Assembly: GCA_027923505.1 (NCBI GenBank)
Contig: BROI01000001.1
Span: 1,978,001 to 2,042,000 of the forward strand
Direction of reading: 5' to 3'
Origin: Mayamaea pseudoterrestris
Lineage: Eukaryota; Bacillariophyta; Bacillariophyceae; Sellaphorales; Sellaphoraceae
Length of the DNA: 64,000 bases
Program-made: the position numbers and the translations under genes
The notes under the pieces: generated by a model
The model's database searches: none
What the model was told of the DNA's origin: nothing
Seen by the model: the letters and a program-made list of their open reading frames with translations, nothing else
Shown here: positions 29,705 to 38,741 of the stretch, in pieces
Position numbering within the stretch: the first letter of the stretch is position 1
Layout of the letters: the number at the start of each line of letters is the position of its first letter

Positions 29705-31489
29705 ATGTCTATCAATCAAGATACCAAGCTAATCTCCAAGACCATGGCGGGCCTCATTCACAGCGTTCCTATCCGAAAGCCTTCGACCGAACGGTTTCAA
29801 GCCGTCCTGCTGAAACAGCTCGAACACCATCGCCAGCGACGACTTGATTGGGTCCAAGACAAGCATCGCCGCCATAAGACAAGGAAGAGGTCACTCCAAG
29901 AGTCGGCGCAGTGGCGTCATCGATATGCGGCAGCGGACGCATTTACTGATGAAAGCAGCAGCAACTCGCGCAGCAACAGAAAAACGTCAAAAACAGGCTC
30001 ACTCAAGCTCTCCAACTGCCACAATGTGTTGTATACGGGCGACATTAGCATTGGAACGCCGCCGCAGCTCTTCACAGTGGACTTTGATACTGGAAGCAGC
30101 GACCTGTGGGTGCCTTCCGCAAAGTGCGACTCTTCCTGCGATCCCTACTCCGACTGGCGCACCTATCGTCAAGACGAATCAACAACTTATCAAGCAGTTT
30201 CAAGTAGTAACAACGAGAATGACTTTCGCGACGAGTTTCTCGATGGCGAAGTTGTTGTTGGTCAGCATGCCAAGGATGTGCTGCGCTTGGGCCCCGACTT
30301 GACAATCTACAATCAAGTGTTTGCGCAAGTGACGAGTGTGGACAATTTCCAAAGCTGCGCCGGCGAGGAAGGATTGCTGGGACTTGGCTTGAGCGAAATT
30401 TCCAGTCACAACTTTTCCACCGTTCTTTCCAACCTCAAAGAGCAGCTGCGCTATCCAATCTTTAGTTTGTACTTGAGTCCGAATGAGGATTACTCGAACA
30501 GCAACGACTCTGACAATCGCGATAAGCCTATCAGAGCATCATCCGAACTTTTGTTTGGAGGAGTCAATCAAAAGTACTACAAGGATTGCATTACATGGCA
30601 TGAGCTTGGACAGTTTCAACTCGATAATGGACAAGCGTTCCAAGGATACTGGGACTTTAAATTGGACGGCGTCAACGTTGGCGGAGCAGACCTTCCATCG
30701 AGTAACTTGGCAATCATTGATTCCGGCTCGAGCTTTCTCATTGGACCGCCGGAAGCGATTGGGACTCTTGCTGTCATGAACAATGTGGTTTGTTTCAATT
30801 TGATGGATGTCAGCAATCCGGAGGAGGTGCCTTGCGATAATCCCGATGGCTTTGACGCCGCCGCCATTGACTGTGAGGCACCAATGTTTAATTTGAATTT
30901 TGTGGCCGACGGACAAACGTACTCATTGGCCAAGGAGGAGCTTGTCACGGAGTTTGTCACTGCTGATGGAATTGTGTGCTTGCTGCGACTGCTCGGATCG
31001 CAGGACTTTCCTGGTTGGATCCTCGGAGATGTCTTTTTGAATCGATACTACACCGCCTTTGACTTTGAGAATCGACGAGTTGGCTTTGCCTCACTCTCGA
31101 CGGAAGATAGTGGAGCTATTTGTCAAGCGGATTGGCCAATGGATGTGGCTTATAAGGGTGATGATAGTAAAGACTTTGATGCGGCGCCTTTGGATAGTGC
31201 GTCGACCAACTTCGCTATTCCAGCTGGGTCGCTTCCTTCTGTGGCGGAAACGTCAACTTCAACCAAAACTAGTGCAGACATACATTTCGATCAACGATCG
31301 CCGACAATTACTGAGCAGGCTACGTCTCATTGGTCGGAGAGGGATATTATTCTATCGGTGGCCGCTGGAGTTGTACTTGTCACCCTTATATTCGGCTTGA
31401 CGATGTTTAGAAGACGAAAATACACTCGAGCCGCAAAATTTGACGAGATGGCGACGGAACTGGAACTCTGCGGGGGAGTGATGGGCTAG
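29705..31489 (+). CDS. Pepsin-type aspartic protease with C-terminal membrane anchor
   Basis: The frame is open from 29492, but the first plausible ATG is 29705 (another at 29744), giving about 594 residues. The pro-region contains LIHSVPIRKPSTERFQ, like the propeptides of cathepsin D-type enzymes. Both catalytic motifs are present: FDTGSSDLWVPSAKCDSS (Asp about 128) and AIIDSGSSFLIGP (Asp about 339). DVFLNRYYTAFDFENRRVGF is the typical family end. A Ser/Thr linker then leads to one hydrophobic helix near 555-575 (ILSVAAGVVLVTLIFGLTMF) and a basic tail, so the catalytic domain should face the lumen or cell exterior. No signal peptide is seen at the chosen start; a first exon upstream may be missing from my model. 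Confidence 0.86.
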   Translation: MSINQDTKLISKTMAGLIHSVPIRKPSTERFQAVLLKQLEHHRQRRLDWVQDKHRRHKTRKRSLQESAQWRHRYAAADAFTDESSSNSRSNRKTSKTGSLKLSNCHNVLYTGDISIGTPPQLFTVDFDTGSSDLWVPSAKCDSSCDPYSDWRTYRQDESTTYQAVSSSNNENDFRDEFLDGEVVVGQHAKDVLRLGPDLTIYNQVFAQVTSVDNFQSCAGEEGLLGLGLSEISSHNFSTVLSNLKEQLRYPIFSLYLSPNEDYSNSNDSDNRDKPIRASSELLFGGVNQKYYKDCITWHELGQFQLDNGQAFQGYWDFKLDGVNVGGADLPSSNLAIIDSGSSFLIGPPEAIGTLAVMNNVVCFNLMDVSNPEEVPCDNPDGFDAAAIDCEAPMFNLNFVADGQTYSLAKEELVTEFVTADGIVCLLRLLGSQDFPGWILGDVFLNRYYTAFDFENRRVGFASLSTEDSGAICQADWPMDVAYKGDDSKDFDAAPLDSASTNFAIPAGSLPSVAETSTSTKTSADIHFDQRSPTITEQATSHWSERDIILSVAAGVVLVTLIFGLTMFRRRKYTRAAKFDEMATELELCGGVMG

Positions 31490-31595
31490 TATATGACGTT
31501 GGAGCTAATTAAAATACAATTTTTTATATAATGCACCGTACGTTACAATTATGCGAGAGCGTATGAATGCTCTGTGTTTGACCTAAGACGCTCCA

Positions 31596-34500
31596 TCAAG
31601 CATAAGTTGACAGGATGTTGCGTATAATGGTCGGTAACTCTTTTGTCTGCATGCATATGTAGGCCCGTCCTGTGGGCAGCTCACGTTTAATCTCGTCAGC
31701 CTCTTCACCCAAGCTACCAATAAAGACGCAATGAGCTTTGATTTTGTGCTCGTTACCGTCCTCAATGATCTTTGCCAGATATCGAGGATGAATGCCATAG
31801 CGTCGCAAGTTGGCATCGGAAACGGCAATGACAATCCCACCGCCTGACTCATCGTCCCCTTGGTGCACATCAGCCAAATCAGCGATAGCTTGCTCAACTG
31901 CCTCTAAGGTATGATCACCGGACTGACAGTACTGACTATGCGCAATCATTCCTTGCAAAACTCGCATTCGCTGCTTTTCTGTCGTGGGTGGAAGCCCAAA
32001 TTGGACAAATGGGATGCTCGGTGAGTCGCCACTATGTCCTACAATTTGATAGTCAAACCGCTGCTGCATTCCATCGAAGCTGGCCATGATCAAATTGACG
32101 CTTTCCAGGCAGCGATAAAGTCGTTGATCGTAACCATTAAATCTGTACATGCTTCCCGAGACGTCCACGACGAAAGTAAGCCTCTTTGCGTTTACCATGG
32201 GCCCTGCATCTTCTGCAGACCCTCGACGCTTGTAAATGAAACTGTCGCCCGTCACTCCTTCAACAAGTCTACCGTCGTCAACTTCGCCATGGCTTTGACG
32301 CTTCAGCCACGTCTTTTCCGATTGTTTTAACTCGACTTGATTAAGAATCGCCCTTAAGTTGGCAATATCATTCTTGATTGGTTCAACGAACCGCTGATAC
32401 ATGTCCCATTCAGTCTCAGTCATATCGATCTCCTCCAACTTTTCTTTCAGCGCTTTCTCCGCCATTGCGCGAGCTGCTTTTCGCGCATCCTCGCTCACTT
32501 CCGCCTTCTTCTCGTCGCTAATTTGATGCACTTGGTGTCCGCGGTCTAGACGGTAAGGGCCCCCTCTGCCACCTAGTCCGGCAGTGTTCGATCCTCCAGT
32601 CCCACCTGCCCACTGATTGCCTCCGACGTGAGCTTCGTTAGCGGCATCCCACTTTCCTTCCTTGGGCATGTCGATAGGTGGTGGATTGCTGCTGCTTCCG
32701 TCGGGCGGGCGACCATCGGAATACTCTAACGTAAGTTTACCAGCTTGTCTGTGTACCGCGTCTTGCCATGACGCATATCGCTCAACGGGGATACCATGCC
32801 GTTTGAAGACGTCGCCAAGCATACCGTACGTATTCGCATCATAGCTGTCAAAATCCAATACATTGTGAAGCGTCGAGCTGATGTCATCCGATGGATAAGC
32901 TTGTAGATGCTTTATTACAGCAACTGCCTCTCTTGTAGAATAGGGATATAAAATATCTCCTCTGTCAGCAAATGACCTGAGTTCTGCAAAGCTACCAGCC
33001 AGGCTCCGAATTAAGGCCTCGTCGACGTCCGGCCCGTAGTGGCGCAGGAGCTCAATTTCGGAGTCAATATCAGGATTACCTATCACATACGTCGAAAAGC
33101 AATCTCCAATCTGTTTGAAAAATTGGTTACCTTGGAATGGAAAGCCTGGTCGATTAGCGAGTACAACCAGCGTGAAGTTCTTGTGCATTTCGATTATGCC
33201 AGGTCCTGTTTCGTGGCGACTTATCCGTCGGCCATCTCCCAGAAGTAGCTCTCCATCCTCTGCTAGTCCTTTAAGTACAGCCAAGACCTCCGTTGGTGCT
33301 TTATCAGCTTCATCAATGACCAGCGTCAATCCTTGCTCGGCAGCCCGTACGAGGGGAGAATCCGTCCACACAATCTGCCCGTTTTGAATTGAAGGTTGTA
33401 AAGTCAGTTGCGGTATGGTGCTGTCTCGATGGAGCTGAATATATTCCCTTTCAAAATTAACAACTTCACATAGCCTGTAGCGACGTTATAATACTTGTGA
33501 GAAATAGCTGGCACATCAATATTTTGTGTCCCAGTTGACACGACGCACCTATCAATGATAACATTCTTCCCAACCCCTTGATTTCCTAGAACGAGGAACG
33601 CCCTCTCGCCACTACTCCAATCCAGTAGCAAATTTTTGATAGTGCGTACGTGACTGGGAATATCGAAGAAGCGAGGTGATGGAACCATTTCCGGTCGTTT
33701 CGCCGACTCGCGATGCATCGTGAAATCCCCAATGCGGAGAGTTTTGTCTGTAAGCATGATGTGATTGTCAGCAGCTTTAGTCTCTGGCGCCGTTCGACTT
33801 ATTTGTGGCGTGCGCGACGTTGTCTTGATTCCTGCTTTCTGTAGTACTGAGTTGAGAGCTGCCCGCTGCGTGGGAGGTAACAGATCAGTTACCAGCACTT
33901 GCCTCACTGCTTCTCCTATGCTTGCTGTACTGGCACGCTTAGCAATGCGAATCAGATTACGCGTCGATAATTGACCGACGCCGCAGTCAGCAGCAACATC
34001 CGCCGTCAGTAAGGACCTGAGTTTTAAAAGCTTGCTAATCGTTTCTTCTGGACATAGCGGGTTTGCGGATCTCAGAATTGCGCGGGTACATTCCTCACCC
34101 AACGGAGGTATCACAATGGTCGAAAACATGCTCATAGCGTCCTGAGTCAACCATGAGCCTGCTTCCTTATTGCTCGTGGCAAGCGCAACAATTCGAAAGG
34201 CCGGATGAGCTTGAATCACATTAGGATCCATTGCCTCCAGAGAATCATCAACCGGCATGATCCGCCGACCATCTGGCAAATACATATCACGGGACAAGCA
34301 AAGACTCTGCAAGGCAGCCAACACATCGGGTCGCAACTTTTCCACGCCATCCAAAACGCAAAGATCCCCGTCGCGTATTGCATTCAACAGCGGTGACGCC
34401 TCCCATGCCGTCTCTCCAGTGAGTGGATTAGTCGCACGGCGAAGGAACAGATCCGTCAATGTCATTTCGGAAAAGACGTGCACCAGCTTTTGTCGATATC

Positions 34501-36079
34501 CTAGTAGACTCGCAAAATAGGCTGTGGTCGCACTCTTACTTTCTCCTGGCGGCGAAACCAATAAAATATCCTTCCCAAGTGCATGCGACGTCAGCAAACC
34601 TTCAATAACGCCTTTCAAACTCTCCGTCAAACAGTAGTTTGCCGGTGTCTGCTGCAATTCAAGTCTGCCACAATGAGCAGTCATGTCAATATTCGTTTTT
34701 GTTGGTTTAATCGTTGACGAGGCAAACCATGACGCATCGTCGCTCGCTTGTTGTGCGCATGACATTGTTACGACTGCTTCATCATCTCCAATTCGTTTGA
34801 TCGACTGTAGTTCGTACGTAACATTCTCGTCTACGCCTTCACCAATATTGGTTATTGATCCAAACGTCTGCGCATAGGCCGCATCAAACGCTTTGCGGTT
34901 CGCCTCCTGCGCATTGTACCATGGCATGCGCGTATCATGCACGCCGACGGGATAGGCTCGAAGCAATACATTTTGTAAATCCATTCGAGGAAACAGTGTC
35001 ATGGTTTGTTGAATGCTTGATAACTGATGAAGAGGAAGCGGCCATATCTTATTCTTGCTGGTCGCAGTTGTTACTGACTCTTGACTCGCCGCTTCCATGG
35101 CCATGGTCAATTTAACGAGCAAGTCTTGCGTTTGCTTGTCAATTTCATCATCTGCACTTCCTGCTGCTCCATCAACCCTGGCTGACTTTAAAAAACTATA
35201 GACAGTATCAATCGTTGTTTCAATTCGTCGAATCTGAAACCGCGATCGTAGTGGCGGATCCAGTGGCCGCCCCGGCCACGTTGGCGCTGGAACGCACGTG
35301 GCAATGACTCTGAAATCCTCATGCACCGGCACGAGCGACTCTGAAATTTGCTGGTGACTCGCCAGTAGTTGATCGTAGCGCTCTCTGCTGATGAGAAACC
35401 GACCATCCTCCAAGTTCATGCTGCGATGCTCGAGCAGATTGTTGAGTGTGGGCAAGACGTTGCGCGACGCTCGCTCCAAACCATCCAGTATCAGAATGCG
35501 ACCGTGAATGGCGGCGTCCACGGGAGCGGCATTGACAAAATCTAGTTTCAATAATTGTTGTTGGCGCATGTCATCTGTCGCAGCATCGGTCGTCATGTTA
35601 GTAGCATATGGTGTTTCCGCAAGCACCAATTCCCGTCGCTGCTTCAAATCGGATTCCGTCAGGTCCGATGTCACGTTCACAATCTGAACCTCCCGATGGT
35701 GTAAACGCGCATACAGCAGCGCCAAATTGCGACGAAGCGCCGCGGAGCTGCCAGGAGGTCCAACGAGTAGCATGTCCTGCGCGAGCGAATCCTTTTGCAT
35801 CATCCACTGCAAGTGTTGCAGCAAATGAGAGTCATGATGAATGTTGTCAAGTAACGTAGCAGCTGGTTTCGGAGTCAAGTGAGCAAGTGGTAATGTCTTG
35901 TGAATGGGTCGTTCCACATGGCCGATTCGGATAGTTGGGTTGCACTTTGTATCTGTAATGCTAGAAGATGAAAGCGATTGAGATCGGACGCTGCTGCTCG
36001 CATTTAATGGCAGCGGTCGATGCCTTTGTCGCAATAATCGACGAGCCGAATTTCTGAGTGCAGGAGAAATGAGTATCAT
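31596..36079 (-). CDS. VWA8: VWA8-like mitochondrial AAA ATPase, two exons
   Basis: Exon 1 33549-36079, exon 2 31596-33474; the intron 33475-33548 is 74 bp. The splice rebuilds IIDR-LCEVVNFEREYIQLHRD, matching the VWA8 family at this point, which fixes both sites. The product is about 1,469 residues, starting with an Arg/Leu-rich mitochondrial-type presequence. Three AAA modules of the midasin/dynein type follow: a degenerate first loop (LLVGPPGSSAALRRNLA, no Lys), a second with VSPPGESKSATTAYF, and a third with LGNQGVGKN. Family blocks include ESDLKQRREL, LEDGRFLISRERYDQLL, VIDEADKAP and VLANRPGFPFQGNQFF. A C-terminal VWA domain has the MIDAS DVSGSMY. VWA8 is a matrix ATPase of poorly known role. 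It shares a 149-bp divergent promoter with the copine gene. Confidence 0.92.
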
Positions 36080-36164
36080 TCTTCAAGCAGACTGTCTATG
36101 TACAATAATATGTGCAAGGGGAAGCCAATCTCATTGTGATGGTTTACTTCATTTCATGGTTGTG

Positions 36165-36182
36165 ATGGATCGAGCGATCCAT
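36165..36182. repeat. Palindrome in the VWA8/copine promoter
   Basis: ATGGATCG and CGATCCAT arms of 8 bp separated by AG, followed by a run of seven T. It sits near the middle of the 149-bp region between two divergent start codons and may bind a dimeric regulator. Confidence 0.35.
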
Positions 36183-36228
36183 TTTTTTGCGAGGCGTTGT
36201 AAACGCTGCGACATAGAGCGGTACTGAT

Positions 36229-38523
36229 ATGTCTGTCGCATGCGACACGACCACATCCGAGTTCGATGTATGGTTTGATCCATCACAACCTTGGTTGTTC
36301 TCACACAAGACCAAGACTATACCCACGACAATGAGTTACAACGGACTCGCTGAACAATCAATGAGTAGTAACAGTAGCACTCATTTGAGGATACGCTTGC
36401 ATGCCGCCAATCTTCCGCGACAGGGTCGCTTCCTCAAGAGCCCTCCAGATACCTTTGTCGTTGTCACCTCCCTCACTGGTAGCAGCGGTGCCGTTGTTCC
36501 GAATGCAACGAGTCGAAACGGCCAGCAACAAAGTGACTCCATTCCGCAAGGCGTCATTTGGGGACGTACCGAAACAGTCTACAAATCGAGCCATCCGCAG
36601 TGGACCGAATGCATTGCCATTGACTACGTTCCGCATCAGGAGCTTTACTTTTACGTGCACATTTTTCAGGATGAATGCAACGAAAAGGACGATACTATAT
36701 CAGCAACAACTGGAACGAGTCACGAAAGCTGTAACAGAAAGAGTAGTAGTCAGTTACGACTATCACAACGTCGCTCCATCTCACAGCAGCCCCTCGACTT
36801 TACCAAGTCGCTCGGCAGCGCCATTTTCGAAGTCTCCAACGTGTTGGCTTCGTCGCAGCACACGCGCGTCAAGCGACTCCGCAGCGGCGGCTGCATCTTT
36901 TGTCGGCTCGAGCAATACGCGACGCCTGGCGACAATAACAAATTGGATTGTCTATCGCAACGATTCATATTGCAACTGGCAGCCTTGCAGCTAGACTTGC
37001 CGGGGCAGTCGAAACATGCACTCTTGAGCAAGCGGCGGCGGAGGCGGAAACGTCCAGTGCCGCTGCTCGTTGAACTAGCCAAGCGACCAGCGGGAAGGCA
37101 AGCCATGATGTGGGTCGTGACGCATCGATCGTCGGTGGTATACTCGTCGTCGTCAATAGGATCGGAGAGCGACTTTTTGACGGTGGTCTGGGAGGAGGAT
37201 GACATTGACCTCATGACGCTTTGTCACGGCGACGTTTCGCAATCTATACTGATTACGGTAAAGTCAGTTTCGTCGACGCGGGGAGAGCAGTCCAACATGA
37301 AGGTGATTGGAGTGACGGAAACTAGTTTGCAGCATTTGTTACGACTGGGCGAGTTGGCGCGGGATCTGCCGCTGCAGTTACATTACAACAATAATGACGA
37401 CGATGAGTCGTTAACGCCAGTTAGGCGGCAAGAACAACTATCTGCGGCAGTGACTGGAGAAGCAGACGATAGACGCTCCGGTAGCGAGGATTTGACCGAA
37501 AGTTACTTGGACGACAGCTCCAGCGACGATGACGATGACGACGAACATGTTGCTTCCGGACAAGCGAGCGGCCAGGATGGACAGGAGGCTCCACTGCGTC
37601 CGAACGAGCTTCTCCTACAGCGTAGTCAAGTCAAGATGAAGAGGGTCGGTCGACTGCAGGTGTTAAAGGCAGAACTAATATCGACGCAGTATGACGACGA
37701 GACGTTTCAACATGTTTCGCCATTGTCGCCAATGAATGGGAACGTTAACGAAGTGGTCGACTTGGCAAAGTTGCAATCAACAATTGCCATTCAACCACGC
37801 GCTGATCCCGCCAGGTTTCAACACTACCTTGATCAAGGTCTTGAGCTAGACTTTTGCGTCGCAATAGACTTTACATCAAGCAATGGCAATCCACGAGAGG
37901 AAGGAACAAACCACTACCAAGATCCTGCGGGTGCATTGAACGACTACGAGGAGACGATTCTCGCCGTGGGAAAGGCTGTTGAAGCTTACAGTCGTAGCAA
38001 AGAATACCTAGTTTGGGGATTTGGTGCCAAGTTTCATGGTGCAGTGAGACATTTGTTCCAGCTGGGACCGAAGCAAAGGGTGCAAGGTGTTGATGGAATT
38101 TTAAATGCATATCGATCCGTCTTTGCGTCCGACTTTATCATGTCTGGGCCTACTCTGTTGATGGAGGTCATGCAAAAAGCAGCCATACAAGCCAAAATGT
38201 ACCAGGCTGATGAATCACCTTCCAAGCTTCGCTACAACGTGCTGCTCATTATCACGGATGGTTTGGCAGACTCGTTTGAAGAGACGCAGCGCAAAGTCTC
38301 CGTCTACACACAGGTTCCACTAACTATTGTGATTGTTGGTGTCGGCGATGCATCGTCCGATTTTCAGAAAATGTATGAGCTCGTCACGACACACCGGCCT
38401 CGGCGAAACCTCTCATTCGTCGAGTTTTCCAAGCATCAAGATCACCCTGGAGCATTAGGTGCGGCTGCGCTACAAGATCTTCCCTCACAAGTCTCCGAGT
38501 ACATGAGCATGAGGGGGTTGTAG
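36229..38523 (+). CDS. Copine-like protein (C2 region plus copine A-domain)
   Basis: Single-exon protein of 764 residues. The N-terminal half has two C2-like regions: THLRIRLHAANLPRQGRFLK, then SSHPQWTECIAIDYVPHQEL and FYVHIFQDE; the second, around 250-430, is divergent, with long basic and acidic inserts (RRRRRK, DDDDDDE). The C-terminal 260 residues are a clear copine A-domain: LDFCVAIDFTSSNGNPREEG near residue 540, then LVWGFGAKF, a segment with SGPTLLMEVMQKAA, and NVLLIITDGLADSFEET. Copines bind membranes through calcium and recruit partners through the A-domain. I could not confirm the full set of calcium-binding Asp in the C2 regions. An internal Met at 36331 is an alternative start. 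Confidence 0.87.
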   Translation: MSVACDTTTSEFDVWFDPSQPWLFSHKTKTIPTTMSYNGLAEQSMSSNSSTHLRIRLHAANLPRQGRFLKSPPDTFVVVTSLTGSSGAVVPNATSRNGQQQSDSIPQGVIWGRTETVYKSSHPQWTECIAIDYVPHQELYFYVHIFQDECNEKDDTISATTGTSHESCNRKSSSQLRLSQRRSISQQPLDFTKSLGSAIFEVSNVLASSQHTRVKRLRSGGCIFCRLEQYATPGDNNKLDCLSQRFILQLAALQLDLPGQSKHALLSKRRRRRKRPVPLLVELAKRPAGRQAMMWVVTHRSSVVYSSSSIGSESDFLTVVWEEDDIDLMTLCHGDVSQSILITVKSVSSTRGEQSNMKVIGVTETSLQHLLRLGELARDLPLQLHYNNNDDDESLTPVRRQEQLSAAVTGEADDRRSGSEDLTESYLDDSSSDDDDDDEHVASGQASGQDGQEAPLRPNELLLQRSQVKMKRVGRLQVLKAELISTQYDDETFQHVSPLSPMNGNVNEVVDLAKLQSTIAIQPRADPARFQHYLDQGLELDFCVAIDFTSSNGNPREEGTNHYQDPAGALNDYEETILAVGKAVEAYSRSKEYLVWGFGAKFHGAVRHLFQLGPKQRVQGVDGILNAYRSVFASDFIMSGPTLLMEVMQKAAIQAKMYQADESPSKLRYNVLLIITDGLADSFEETQRKVSVYTQVPLTIVIVGVGDASSDFQKMYELVTTHRPRRNLSFVEFSKHQDHPGALGAAALQDLPSQVSEYMSMRGL

Positions 38524-38623
38524 GATAAGTACTAATTTTGTAATTATATTTACAAGCATAAGCAGCCACGCAGTTTACGATTTTAGCCTCATTTGCCTTT
38601 CTAGGGAACCCACGTCATATTAT

Positions 38624-38734
38624 GTTCATCGTGGACTGCTCGAAAGTACGGCAATGCCATCTCATCTCCGACACTTAAAGCCGTTCATCATGGACTGCTC
38701 GAAGTACGGCAATGCCATCTCATCTCCGACACTT
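38624..38734 (-). pseudogene. Two tandem 59-bp relics of a STAND-ATPase C-terminus
   Basis: Two near-identical copies (38624-38676 and 38683-38734) lie in the 218-bp gap between the copine and kinase-PP2C genes. On the minus strand each encodes a peptide close to VGD-E-MALPYFRA. The same block with small changes (VGDVEMALPYFRAACDN) ends the STAND-like ATPase at 45,115-48,372. They therefore look like duplicated leftovers of a family member's 3' end. The first copy has one extra base. There is no start codon and no surrounding open frame. Confidence 0.55.
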
Positions 38735-38741
38735 GTAGCCG

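Noticed and set aside
29171-29719. Minus-strand frame of 182 codons
   Set aside because: It overlaps the upstream region and start of the aspartic protease, is Cys/Leu/Trp-rich and matches no family; likely chance.
36165-36190. Hairpin followed by T run as a bacterial-type terminator
   Set aside because: It lies between two divergent eukaryotic promoters; a terminator makes no sense there.
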